The translations under genes were made by a program, and so were the position numbers. From NCBI GenBank assembly GCA_963662175.1, contig OY759222.1:4322713-4386712 (forward strand): a DNA stretch of 64,000 nt, written 5' to 3'. Each line of letters opens with the position of its first letter. The stretch's first letter is position 1. This document shows, piece after piece, positions 23,601 through 28,756 of this stretch. This stretch comes from Aradus depressus (Eukaryota; Arthropoda; Insecta; Hemiptera; Aradidae). Below the pieces are notes generated by a model. It was not told the origin of the DNA and did no database searches. It saw only the letters and a program-made list of their open reading frames with translations.

Positions 23601-26600
23601 GTCACCACTGGGTGATTTCTCCCCTCATGACATTTTGACTTTGCCATTATGTCTGTATTAGCATATTTGCTTGTTGTATATATTTTTATACAGTTGTAAA
23701 TATCTCTTTGTAAATAAAAAAAAAAAAAAAAAAAAGTTGTACAAGAAAGGGGTTGAATATAGGAAAAAAAATCAATTATTTTTGTTTGTAGATGTGTGTG
23801 AGACAAATAATTTGCACTTCTATTTTTATTCTTAGCACAAATACTCGCGAAGTTATAACCATTAAACAATTTTTTTAATCAATTTTCGGGTCAATTTAAC
23901 AATTTTTAAGCTGTTTTTTTTCAATTTAACAAGAGGTTAAGGATAGGGAAAAACTCATACGACATTTTTTGTGGCATTCTTGAAACAAATAATTGGGTTT
24001 TTGATTTGTTTTTTACCATAAATGTGTTGAAAAATATGTCAATGATTACCATTATTGTCTGAATACATTTTTTGTGTTTTGTGTCGATATAGTGGAAATA
24101 CTAATAAATAAAATTTAAAAAATGTTAAATAAAGCACTTTTTTATTGAACACTTATATCGCCTAATTCCACAAACATATACATAAATGTGTACCCGTTTC
24201 GGCTTACGCCATCGTCAGCACAAGGTTCAACAGTGATAGAGATATGAGCTAGGCAGACATATTTATATTAACTGGGGTAGGAGGAGGGTCCTCCTCTCTT
24301 GGGGGTGGAAATCCCTATTTTAAAGTTATTGTCCAACTGTGGATATATTTGAAAACGTGAAAATAACAAGAAACCAAAATAAAATAAAATATAAAACTAT
24401 AAAAGGTTCTATGAAATCAGTAAGGCTGTTATTACGGGGCCAGAACGTAAGGCTTGGGTTGCGGGTTCGAATCCCATCCGAGAGTGAGTTTTATGTCGTA
24501 GATAAAACTCCCTTCCGGGACCATCGACGTTGTAAATAACTAGACAAAACCATTATAGAGACATTGGTTAATATGCATCGTACATAAGGCAAAAAAAAAA
24601 AAAAAAAAAAAAATGCTGATAAGTTATTTTTGAATGAATGCATCACGTCGAAAGTTTGCATTGCTCCTCCTGGAAGATCACAGTTTATGAGTTATATCGC
24701 TGTCGCACCAAATGAGCGGCGATATATTCATTTTTATTGTGTTAGTTGTTATGACTCATGCCCAGCCTTTAACTACATTGGTCATATCGCCTACTACGAG
24801 AGCGCTCTTTCGTTGCTCTGGTGGACATGAGCCGGACTCAACTATCTAGGAGTCATAAATTTTGTATTCACTTAAGGTAGGGGACTTTAACGAGTATCTG
24901 ACATCATACAGGCTCAGAATCATCGCTTAACGTCCCATACGCTCATGGTTTTTTCACTTCACAGACAAAAAAAAACCTAAGGGCTTTGGCAGGGTTTCGA
25001 ACTCACGTTCTTGAGCTCAGAAGGCAAGTACGCTAGTTCAGAGCTACCGGCGCCCTCTTTTTTGTTGTGTTGATCTATTTCAGTGATTTTTATTATTATT
25101 TAAATTAACAAGTATTTACAACCACAATAACTAATTACTCACTTGATTCCTTTTGTAGTTTGTAAAATTGTTGCCAGGCCTGAAGTGAACAAAACGGAAG
25201 AGAAAATATCAGCTCTGAAATCGTCATCAGGAAGGAGACAGAGAAGAGGGAAGATCCGGAGCGGAATGTAGAGGAGATTCGGCAACACTGAGAGAACTAA
25301 CTGAAACAGGCAGAGAATATAGTAAGGAGAATAGGAAGATCCGGAGCGGAATGTAGAGGAGATTCGGCAACACTGAGAGAACTAACTGAAACAGGCAGAG
25401 AATATAGTAAGGAGAATAGGAAGATCCGGAGCGGAATGTAGAGGAGATTCGGCAACACTGAGAGAACTAACTGAAACAGGCAGAGAATATAGTAAGGAGA
25501 ATAGGAAGATCCGGAGCGGAATATAGAGGAGATTCGGCAACACTGAGAGAACTAACTGAAACAGGCAGAGAATATAGTAAGGACTTAGTCTTGGATGGAG
25601 CCGTCGCCATGTACTTCTGCAGACGCCGCGTCTGCCGCTTACCACTGGAAGCAGACATGGACATGGCCTTGCGTCTAGCCCTGGAGGAGGAGATGCAAGG
25701 ACAGGCGAGACCGGAGCGCCTGAGGGGCATTGTTCAGGAATGGATTGTGGAAAGATGGCAACGGCGTTGGGCGCAATCGACAGATGGCCGAACCACCTTC
25801 GCCTATTTCTCGAGCGTCCGGACGCGCCTTGACTCTCCATGGATACAACCAGACCACTGGGTGTCACAGGTGCTATCAGGTCACGGCGACTTCAGCGCCA
25901 AGCTCTTCTTCTTTAAGAGGAAAAACAGCCCTGCCTGCCACATAATCAGCAAAATAACAGGGCAATGCAATAGTACCACATAATCAGCAAAAAAAATCGT
26001 TCATGAATCACCTGCAATGTTCATACATTTAGATAAAATTATAGTAGATACTTTACTCAGCGACACCTGAATCTTCACATTAAATTCCGTATTGATGCGT
26101 CATTATATAGATAGTTAAAGGGGTTTTCGAGTTCACCTCCCCCCCCCCCCCCCCCCCCCTTCTTTCCTATTGCCTATTTCGTATTGATTTGTCATTATAT
26201 AGATAGCTAATGGGGTTTTAGAGTTCATGAAATTTCGCGTCGATACATTCATTACAACGACCTCTTACTAGAGTTTCTGTATCAAGCCTCCCCCTAATCC
26301 CCTACTTCCCTATGCGCGATTTGGCTGAAAAACAATAGTTGTCTTCCCTAAAGGGTTCTGGATACCCATATGAAATTTCGCGTCGATACATTCATTACAA
26401 CGACCTCTTACTAGAGTTTCTGTATCAAGCCTCCCCCTAATTCCCTACTTCCCTATGGGCGATTTGGCTGAAAAACAATAGTTGTCTTCCCTAAAGGGTT
26501 CTGGATACCCATATGAAATTTCGCGTCGATACATTCATTACAACGACCTCTTACTAGAGTTTCTGTATCAAGCCTCCCCCTAATTCCCTACTTGCCTATA

Positions 26601-27009
26601 AGCGATTTGGCTGAAAAACAATAGTTGTCTTCCCTATAGGGTTCTGGATACCCATATGAAATTCCGCGTCGATACATTCATTCTATCGTGCTCACAGACA
26701 CATATTTTTTTCCTTTTTGGAATCAGGGTGTTGGAAAACATGAAATTCCGTTGAAAACTCAGGATCGAATTACTGACCGATTACAAAAATTCCTCTGTAT
26801 TTCGTATGACTGCGTATAAGTAAAATTTGCTCAAGCTAATGTTTGCACGAATATAAAAATATTCACTTACCTGAAATCCATATAAAAAAATAATTGTAAT
26901 AAAATGAGAATTATTTTTGTTTGGATCATCTTCCAACAAAATTTCGAACCGTTCCATAACGTCATCCAAGTTCGTCTTCTGTCGAATTTCGAGTATGGTC
27001 TCCTCGATG
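8009..27009 (-). CDS. SLC23-type (nucleobase/ascorbate transporter family) membrane protein gene, multi-exon
   Basis: Rebuilt by hand from exons on the minus strand: 26871-27009 (join to the next uncertain), 25143-25214, 18366-18565, 17595-17727, 16535-16646, 16226-16397, 15141-15251, 11634-11752, 9176-9323, 8264-8334 and 8009-8179 with a TAA stop. All have AG/GT borders. From the second exon onward every splice phase agrees, giving about 435 residues without a stop. Family blocks in order: LATILQTT (SLC23 has ...TLLQTT), the segment from TGDICGSIILLGV to IFKIFP (SLC23 ...LFKMFP), NFPTFSLESV, SLLIETLMSS, then YGLLISKGL and VNSSTAIGL before the last membrane segments. About ten to twelve hydrophobic segments are predicted. 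SLC23 proteins are H+- or Na+-coupled nucleobase or ascorbate permeases of the plasma membrane. The signature E-N-x-G-x4-T-K is not kept here, so the substrate cannot be inferred. Start codon and first membrane exon are not secured; a pseudogene or a lineage-specific paralogue is possible. Confidence 0.75.
8264..8334 (-). CDS. SLC23-type gene, exon (…GLHGSLRNSVNSST…)
   Basis: 71 bp between TTTTTTAG and GTATTT. It completes a G|GC glycine codon with the preceding exon and ends in phase 0, matching the last exon. It encodes the VNSSTAIGL block that aligns with DLNSSRN in SLC23 proteins. Confidence 0.7.
8368..8592 (+). repeat. 29-bp minisatellite in an intron
   Basis: About seven to eight copies of a ~29-bp unit 'actacagtatcaaagtaact' plus 'atcaaaata' with a few substitutions, in the intron between exons 8264-8334 and 9176-9323. 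Confidence 0.85.
9176..9323 (-). CDS. SLC23-type gene, exon (IGYKETSIVAGVV…)
   Basis: 148 bp, acceptor CTTTCAG, donor GTATTA, phase 0 to phase 1. It encodes IGYKETSIVAGVVMILLSFF, which aligns with the ITKVGSRRV... and following membrane segment of SLC23, then a second hydrophobic stretch ending FLYGLLISK. Confidence 0.7.
10484..10947. mobile_element. Possible TIR element (MITE), 24-bp imperfect termini
   Basis: TCACAGGGAATAAGTTGTTA... at 10484-10507 and its near reverse complement at 10924-10947 match at 22 of 24 positions. CAGGG...CCCTG ends recall hAT-type termini, but no clear 8-bp target duplication is seen. Confidence 0.4.
10963..11125 (+). repeat. Diverged single relative of the 133-bp satellite monomer
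   Basis: GGTATAAGAAGGTCACTCTCAGTATTAC (near 11018-11045; quoted in two parts: GGTATAAGAAGG and TCACTCTCAGTATTAC) matches the monomer start with few changes. The preceding 'ctgctggcgttagta' matches the inverted piece left of the array. A G/A-rich block (gagaggggggagagag) follows at the expected distance. An inverted GGACTTTCTTATACC lies at 10963. Confidence 0.55.
11634..11752 (-). CDS. SLC23-type gene, exon (…SLLIETLMSSFTACL…)
   Basis: 119 bp, acceptor GTTATTTAG, donor GTAAGC. It completes G|AT and ends in phase 0. It encodes SLLIETLMSSFTACLGLPF, aligning with GIFIEGIGC..LAGLWGTG of SLC23, and then VEPCSLGFLQMSE where the family signature (E-N-x-G-x4-T-K) should lie. Only the E and a shifted G remain. 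Confidence 0.7.
11989..12632 (+). mobile_element. Internally deleted mariner with transposase remnant
   Basis: GTAATGTCGGTTTTT at 11989 and AAAAACCGACATTAC near 12616-12630 are inverted termini. The interior carries a degraded mariner-type transposase: the block WKGIIHY (about 12200), DNARPHTAETLQQL (about 12344, including the second catalytic D) and SHLFQNLRDYLISQW (about 12440). Several frameshifts and stops are present. Total length is about half that of a usual 1.3-kb mariner. Confidence 0.7.
12635..12714. repeat. ~80-bp near-perfect palindrome abutting the mariner end
   Basis: TGGGATGACCAATATTTTGA... and its inverted copy ...ATTTCAAAATATCGGTCATCCCA meet at AATCTTTATATAATATATAAAGATT, with one mismatch in each ~38-bp arm. 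It begins directly after the mariner terminus. Confidence 0.75.
12715..13491. repeat. Second palindrome, split by a hAT insertion
   Basis: TTTTAACAAACCTTATTTAT at 12715 pairs with its inverted copy ATATAAGGTTTGTTAAAA ending about 13489. Removing the hAT element at 12822-13467 and one duplication leaves a ~130-bp palindrome centred in 'actacaatatagtaatatta' repeats. Together with 12635-12714 this makes two adjacent palindromes. Confidence 0.7.
12822..13467 (+). mobile_element. Non-autonomous hAT element with 8-bp target duplication
   Basis: The termini CATGGGCGTAGCCAGG and (inverted) CAGGGGCGTAGCCAGG match at 15 of 16 positions. GAAATATA directly flanks both sides (12814-12821 and 13468-13475), the 8-bp duplication typical of hAT. 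The interior keeps a degraded N-terminal coding piece around MDIRKFFSKYLE (about 13162), reminiscent of the KFF-type N-termini of hAT proteins, with stops after it. The sequence next to both ends is G-/C-homopolymer-rich. Confidence 0.85.
13658..13708 (-). CDS. Possible 51-bp cassette exon of the SLC23-type gene
   Basis: Bounded by GGATAG and GTAAAA on the minus strand and 51 bp long, so skipping or inclusion does not change the frame. In the frame set by the neighbouring exons it contains TAG after EMEVSLIIV, so inclusion would truncate the protein. It may be a poison-type cassette or chance splice-like sequence. Confidence 0.25.
13709..15140. other. Intron sequence without recognised elements
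   Basis: AT-rich. I see no exon, transposon end or tandem repeat beyond short A/T runs. Confidence 0.4.
15141..15251 (-). CDS. SLC23-type gene, exon (FNFPTFSLESV…)
   Basis: 111 bp, acceptor TATTTACAG, donor GTATGG, completing G|AT and leaving one base. It encodes FNFPTFSLESVHYLFPGFLS then QFLISYVCYSVLAQKT. This matches the position of the GLPTVT...ESIGDYYACARL membrane helix of SLC23, where the family's substrate-contacting acidic residue normally sits; that residue is not conserved here. Confidence 0.7.
15300..16140 (+). pseudogene. 5'-truncated Jockey-clade LINE, ORF2 3' end
   Basis: It starts within the reverse transcriptase at TYADDTAIL (15304 onward), then WKIKLNTDKSQHITFTLRR, RYLGLTLYRRLTWNPHT and, after a frameshift, MYGSQIYGSAKISNLKCIQV to PPRRLKRRWNRDLIKS near 15990. 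These align with the C-terminal third of the intact LINE at 19040-23733. A 3' hairpin GCTACC-GCTG-GGTAGC is at 16096-16111. It sits in an intron of the SLC23-type gene in opposite orientation. Confidence 0.85.
16226..16397 (-). CDS. SLC23-type gene, exon (…IFKGSYLYICTSVIIVAIKLF)
   Basis: 172 bp, phase 0 to 1, donor TTCG|GTATTT. I chose the second AG of CACTAGAG as acceptor because it alone keeps the frame. It encodes a polar loop (KSRGSLYPELDESLTYSNLM) and the membrane segment YLYICTSVIIVAIKLF. A duplicate of its last ~60 bp is at 57904-57967 on the plus strand. Confidence 0.65.
16535..16646 (-). CDS. SLC23-type gene, exon (…IFLLCFFLWCIRNVV…IFKIFP)
   Basis: 112 bp, acceptor TTTTTTTCAG, donor GTAAAT, completing AT|C and ending in phase 0. 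The encoded IIFLLCFFLWCIRNVVITLP and NIFKIFP match the position of ...LFSQYARNV..PLP...LFKMFP in SLC23 proteins. Confidence 0.7.
16788..17568. repeat. Fold-back element (arms ~225 bp) with 45-bp direct flanks
   Basis: Arms at about 16839-17066 and 17258-17483 are inverted copies around a ~190-bp AT-rich centre. Immediately outside, 'ttagtttttgtttggattct' 'gaagcaccccacttaa' occurs directly repeated (16788-16832 and 17523-17568). Each arm holds the motif CTGAAGA-T-GGTA-GCAA-TACC-GAAA (17382-17405, and inverted at 16912-16935). Confidence 0.8.
17595..17727 (-). CDS. SLC23-type gene, exon (…KIPSVTTASVLICVGLSS…)
   Basis: 133 bp, acceptor TTTGCCACAG, donor GTAAGT, phases agree on both sides. It encodes IPSVTTASVLICVGLSSAMN, aligning with IGPLTITPTVALIGLSGF of SLC23, then a histidine-containing loop. 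Confidence 0.7.
18017..18306 (-). mobile_element. SINE family A, diverged copy
   Basis: Matches the SINE body from 'tgcccgggctttaactatga' through 'aacctaagggcctcggccag' to the B-box region GGGTTTCGAACCCGC. The head is lost at a (TA)n run. Located in an intron of the SLC23-type gene. Confidence 0.75.
18366..18565 (-). CDS. SLC23-type gene, exon (HPVIIVPSFIVF…)
   Basis: 200 bp, acceptor TTGTTCCAG, donor GTGAGT. It encodes KHPVIIVPSFIVFSSTLAYT, matching LPLFQASAFAFL... of SLC23, then a loop and the segment TGDICGSIILLGVAHFLIYS. Confidence 0.7.
18566..19027. other. Intron upstream of the LINE
   Basis: No exon or repeat recognised. It ends in a T-run and the LINE target site. Confidence 0.4.
19028..19039. 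repeat. LINE target-site duplication, 5' copy
   Basis: AAGTTGTACAAG, identical to 23734-23745. Confidence 0.9.
19331..19401 (+). promoter_or_regulatory. tRNA-like segment (Pol III A/B-box-like) in the LINE 5' UTR
   Basis: GCGGTCTAGTGGTCAGCC resembles a tRNA A box/D-arm and CTAGGTTCGATACTCG a B box/T-arm, about 45 bp apart, followed by a long T-run. The T-stem pairs poorly, so this is tRNA-like rather than a tRNA gene. It lies inside the target duplications and so belongs to the inserted element. Confidence 0.5.
19498..20853 (+). CDS. Jockey LINE ORF1 (gag-like RNA-binding protein)
   Basis: 451 residues. A basic, S/K-rich N-terminus is followed by a PRE_C2HC-like region around residues 180-225 (YRVVLRGIHYSTPVEDIKSE) and three zinc knuckles at about 269-318: CHRCQEFGHTKNNC (CX2CX4HX4C), CVKCVGSHPTNLC (CX2CX3HX4C) and CVLCAGDHPANYRGC. 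A P/Q-rich tail follows. ORF1 proteins of this type coat the element RNA and aid reverse transcription. The ATG at 19498 is the first in frame. The stop overlaps the ORF2 start as ATGA, suggesting termination-reinitiation. Confidence 0.93.
   Translation: MSLSDLSDTDFLPARTKSRMAKGKKNSGKRPRSAEQYSPRKTKKDGNLTQPNSPEKTGGPVASTSGMGTAGSQPSGISRITSTITPAIDTSNRFQPLSNLQQEDMVVSEPKPPRPPPIFLRGVSNFKALCQTLTRILGPENFQCISRVADLKVMTNSSDGYRSLVRYARENKYDFHTYQLKEDKAYRVVLRGIHYSTPVEDIKSELEELNFSVRSVINALHPTSKTPLPLFFVDLEPGDNNPEIFNLKTLVHTRIKVEEPRKKKEIVQCHRCQEFGHTKNNCGHQARCVKCVGSHPTNLCTKKDRSTPAKCVLCAGDHPANYRGCEAHKEYRMRQQNLVKPLEPRKTNQPTPPTGASHYPQLVRRMSTAEEVAPPQPQQQHRPEPSPSYATATGAAPGLNYHTLSHIPPPPSTADITSLLNSFFSQFQNLITPLITLLTRLVSGNISLPNP
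20850..23567 (+). CDS. Jockey LINE ORF2 (AP-like endonuclease + reverse transcriptase)
   Basis: 905 residues. The endonuclease covers about 8-235: LILWNANGITRHTNEL, ITETHLTD (catalytic E), AVYCPP, GGDYNAKHQQWG and SSDHSPVLL (terminal DH). The reverse transcriptase covers about 430-760: PGYDLI, YRPISLLPLLGKVFEKL, QFGFRKHHST, AAFLDVEQAFDRVWH, GVPQGSILGP and the catalytic FADDTAIL at about 670. The C-terminus includes RRLKRQWPRDLL and a serine/aspartate tail. No RNase H domain is evident, as usual for Jockey. It nicks the target DNA and primes cDNA synthesis there. All catalytic motifs look intact. Confidence 0.95.
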   Translation: MNPQTQNSLTLILWNANGITRHTNELDLILHEKRIDIALITETHLTDKTNFFITDYITHRTDHPDNTGHGGTAVLVRKSLSHHPLSNISSDSLQSTAISLKSHPFQMSIAAVYCPPNKRISLQQFQAFFQSLGPTFLAGGDYNAKHQQWGCRASNPRGTVLLNTILSSSLKCISPPEPTYWPTSRAKLPDILDIFVTSHLPSIHSDIYSLHDLSSDHSPVLLVLDIRPFTVPPKPSLITGPVDWTKFRNLLDEQIDLKIPLKTKDDIDRAVEQFTHLIDTSIKNSTIRVINRPYFLTPSVPLHIRKLITDKRRARALWQRTRYPSDKTHLNNLTNTLKKELQQMRNLQYEQYTQTMNENRTSLWTATKRLLSYKNSSRPLRHDDGSWAKSDEEKSNMFASHLTALFTPHPDIVDPHHSSSVESELDNPLPLSPPPKCFHPSDVKYTIQHLPKKKAPGYDLITSPILKNLPKKSIIFLTYIYNSILRTTHFPSPWKHSVIKMIAKPNKPSHHPSSYRPISLLPLLGKVFEKLFLRRILSILDGQNIIPDHQFGFRKHHSTIHQCHRVVDIIASTLEQKQYCSAAFLDVEQAFDRVWHPGLLWKLKAVLPFTFFLILKSYLSERTFCVSQGLALSPASPQNAGVPQGSILGPILYTIYTADIPTHPSTQLHTFADDTAILSPHPDPVLSSRHLQEHLITLQSWYKKWRVKVNDTKSVHIVFTLRRKYTCPPVYLNKNPIPLKNEVRYLGLILDKRLTWNPHTRLKRQEMNRRYKLLLRLLDKRSKLTLTTKRLIYNSILKPMWTYGLELWGSAKASNLQRIQSLQSKILRTIANAPYYVSNKTLHTDLNVPFITEVAKCKYKKLFSLLGSHNNPLVRALHSAVLPQRRLKRQWPRDLLSSSSDSDSD
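23601..23616 (+). promoter_or_regulatory. 3' UTR hairpin of the LINE
   Basis: TCACC-ACTG-GGTGA with a weak G-T closing pair. The truncated relative has GCTACC-GCTG-GGTAGC at 16096-16111: the pairing is kept while several pairs differ. Probably a recognition structure for the element's reverse transcriptase. Confidence 0.6.
23734..23745. repeat. LINE target-site duplication, 3' copy
   Basis: AAGTTGTACAAG directly after the poly(A) end. Confidence 0.9.
23746..24420. other. Intron sequence with one hammerhead-like hairpin
   Basis: AT-rich. On the minus strand near 24195-24217 it has CTGACGA-T-GGC-GTAA-GCC-GAAAC, preceded by a low-complexity stretch. It is probably the end of a dispersed retroelement-like repeat. 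No exon seen. Confidence 0.45.
24421..24613 (+). mobile_element. SINE, family B, with poly(A) tail
   Basis: Has a B box GGGTTCGAATCCCATCCGAG, GTCGTAGATAAAACTCCCTT, CGACGTTGTAAATAACTAG and GGTTAATATGCATCGTACAT, then a ~23-bp A-run. Same order as 6517-6676. Confidence 0.75.
24744..25057 (-). mobile_element. SINE, family A, near full length
   Basis: The body runs from the tail to the head (…GGTAGCTCTGAACTAGCG… on the minus strand). The flanks TTTTTATTGTGTT and TTTTTGTTGTGTT form a 13-bp target duplication with one mismatch. Confidence 0.85.
25143..25214 (-). CDS. SLC23-type gene, exon (ADIFSSVLFTSGLATILQTT…)
   Basis: 72 bp, acceptor GACGATTTCAG, donor GTGAGT. It ends AA| to join A|CAT of the next exon. 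LATILQTTKGI matches the ITTLLQTT-G block after the second membrane segment of SLC23 proteins. It needs two bases from the preceding exon, which the exon at 26871-27009 does not provide, so an exon is missing or lost between them. Confidence 0.65.
25251..25590 (+). repeat. 85-bp minisatellite, 4 copies
   Basis: 'aagatccggagcggaatgta' recurs at 25251, 25336, 25421 and 25506, nearly identical. It starts 36 bp from the exon acceptor at 25214 and abuts the LINE fragment on its right. Confidence 0.9.
25591..25983 (+). pseudogene. C-terminal fragment of an R1/LOA-like LINE ORF2
   Basis: An open frame with WQRRWAQSTDGRTTFAYF, VRTRLDSPW, QVLSGHGDFSAKLFFFKRK and SPAC. This order (W-x-x-x-W-x-x-S-x-x-G-R…LTGHG…C) is typical of the region after the reverse transcriptase in R1/I-group LINEs (family knowledge). 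The rest of the element and the end of the terminal zinc motif are missing. Confidence 0.7.
26100..26760. repeat. 143-bp tandem repeat, about 3.3 copies, Helitron-like
   Basis: 'atgaaatttcgcgtcgatac' recurs at 26227, 26370, 26513 and 26656. Each unit has a C-rich block and 'ggctgaaaaacaatagttgt'. A C-tract lies at about 26139-26158 and a tail 'atcgtgctcacagacacata' at 26687. A diverged relative is at 56580-56990. Confidence 0.8.
26871..27009 (-). CDS. Probable upstream exon of the SLC23-type gene
   Basis: The donor TTTCAG|GTAAGT is strong. CAACCTTCTACAG|CATCGA supplies a good pyrimidine tract and acceptor. The open frame encodes IEETILEIRQKTNLDDVMER, then LEDDPNKNNSHFITIIFLYG and FQ. DDP…FLYGFQ resembles the DDVPPWYLCILLGFQ start of SLC23 proteins. 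It could instead be the first exon with an ATG at about 27098, but that frame hits a stop. Phase does not match the next exon. Confidence 0.45.
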
Positions 27010-27370
27010 CTGTAGAAGGTTGGTGAGAAAATAAACGCAAACAATCACATTTAGGACGACCAGTGCTACCCAAACAGTGATTTTAAGCATACTGATATAA
27101 AATAATCGTTCGGAAATAACAAAACCAGCGGGAACGGCCAGTACTCAGAGGTTATCAAAGGTGAGACAGCCACTGAGCTCGTTCAAAAACATATCTGTAC
27201 TTATCTATTCTTTTTTATTTTTATATTTTTTATCACATTTTTTAAAAGTTTTTTGTGATAATAATGTTGTGTTTCAGTCCAATTTGTTTGTCTTGTCATA
27301 AATTTTATGTAAATCGCATAAAAGCTTAACGCCAAAAAAATAAAGTTTGGCCAACATAGAACTTTTTTCA

Positions 27371-27695
27371 TTAGTCCTAGTGGGGATCCCTTTGGGTGGC
27401 CTGGCGTGCGGTATTGGCCGGGCTGGGAGGCTTGGGGCGGCATCACCGGGCTCTCTGGACTGAAACGGTCCCGGGCTTGGAGGGTGTGGACGGTCTCGCA
27501 CACATGCACACCCTCGTCTCAGGCCTTGTTGCTCTAATGTTTACTGTATGTCCAAGTGTGCTTGCAGAGAGCGTTCCCCTGGTTCGGTCTTGCGACTGGT
27601 TGGGTGCCCCGGGATTCTCCCCCGGGCTCTTCGTCCTCCTCCCATGTCCCATACAGTGTGGCTTATACATGGCTAATATGCATAGTCCATAAGGG

Positions 27696-27725
<30 letters not shown>
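27371..27725 (+). mobile_element. GC-rich LINE/SINE-like 3' end with poly(A)
   Basis: A 325-bp GC-rich block unlike the surrounding DNA ends CATGGCTAATATGCATAGTC, CATAAGGG and a ~30-bp A-run. The last ~25 bp before the tail match the ends of SINE family B (ATGGCTAATATGCACAGTAT). It is probably the 3' end of the partner LINE or a composite SINE. No coding match found. Confidence 0.55.
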
Positions 27726-27727
<2 letters not shown>

Positions 27728-28345
27728 ATAAACAGTCAATATTTTTAATTGTTTATATTTATTTTTAAACATTTAAAAAAACTTAGGTACATGTACATTT
27801 TATATTTTCAACAATTTTGAAATTTGTAACATAAATTTAACCTCTTATATAATTCTTCAAAATCAGTCTTAGAAAATCAATAATATGGACAATGAAAATA
27901 ATTATTATTTGAAAAATATTTATATAGAATATTAAAAATAAAGACGAAGATAAAGATAAAAATGTTTTATAGAAACAAAGTAGAATAAAACAGGTCTCTT
28001 CAGTTAAAGAGAGTATAAAAACGAGTTGTCAGAGGATCGCCTGCTATGGACTTCCTCAGCACGAGTTAAACCATTTCGTTTTTATGGGAAGGGAACATGT
28101 TGTTACTGATCCAAAAAAAATACATGCTTCAAATAACTAATATTTTGGAACGGGAATTTCACGCAAGCGCACAGGTAGAATAGCTTGTTACAAAATACCC
28201 AATATTTTGAAACAGGAATTTCACGCATAGGTAGGTACAGGTAGCAAAGCTTGTTACAAATACCTAATTTTTGGAACGGGAATTTTACTTATCCGCGCTG
28301 GTAGAACAGCTTGTTATTTTATGTATATATATATATATATATATA
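27726..28345. other. AT-rich spacer with short direct repeats
   Basis: Around 28130-28310 a ~55-60-bp phrase ('ttttggaacgggaatttcac', 'acaggtag', 'agcttgttacaaa') occurs three times with divergence. It ends in a (TA)n run. No gene seen. Confidence 0.5.
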
Positions 28346-28660
28346 TAGGTTAGGCTTTAACTTCGAGGTCATATCGCCTACTACCAGAGCACTCTTTCGT
28401 CACTCTGGTGGACATGAGCCCGACTCTACTGTGAGATTCCTAAATTTTGCCTATCCTAAATTTTTATTCATCTAGGGTAGGGGTCTTTAACGAGTACCTG
28501 ACATCGTACAGGCTCGGGACCATCGCTTAACGTCCCATCCGAAGGACGGCGTGCTTAACTTTATTTTTACCTCCCAGATAAAATAAACTAAGGGCCTCGT
28601 CGGGTTTCGAACCCACGTTCTTGAGCTCAGAAGACAAACACGCATACCACTGAGCTACCA
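28346..28660 (-). mobile_element. SINE, family A, flanked by (TA)n
   Basis: Body complete from GGTTAGGCTTTAACTTCGAG to CCACTGAGCTACC; the last bases of the head (GGCGCCCTC) are missing where a (TA)n microsatellite begins. Confidence 0.85.
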
Positions 28661-28692
28661 TATATATATGTATATATAGTGATATAAAAAAA

Positions 28693-28693
<1 letters not shown>

Positions 28694-28754
<61 letters not shown>
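28694..28754. repeat. (TA)n microsatellite
   Basis: About 28 TA units, with a second shorter run on the other side of the SINE (28325-28347). Confidence 0.95.

Positions 28755-28756
<2 letters not shown>

Larger units (their letters stand above)
19040..23733 (+). mobile_element. Full-length Jockey-clade non-LTR retrotransposon
   Basis: 4,694 bp between identical 12-bp target duplications. Order: a 458-bp 5' UTR with a tRNA-like segment, ORF1 (gag-like with three zinc knuckles), ORF2 (endonuclease and reverse transcriptase), a ~150-bp 3' UTR with a hairpin, and a poly(A) end. Both ORFs are open. The perfect duplication and intact ORFs point to a recent insertion. It sits in sense opposite to the SLC23-type gene, in a large intron. 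Coding sequence is clearly GC-richer (codon use rich in CC/TC) than the flanks. Confidence 0.93.

Noticed and set aside
25382..25867. 161-codon minus-strand open frame
   Set aside because: Shadow of the 85-bp repeat and the plus-strand LINE fragment.
27051..27100. Start codon in the frame MLKITVWVALVVLNVIVC as the SLC23 N-terminus
   Set aside because: That frame stops shortly after; the SLC23-like sequence is in another frame with its own good acceptor. Kept only as an alternative.
27396..27772. GC-rich open frames on both strands
   Set aside because: They lie in the poly(A)-tailed repeat and show no conserved domain; frames open on both strands because of base composition.
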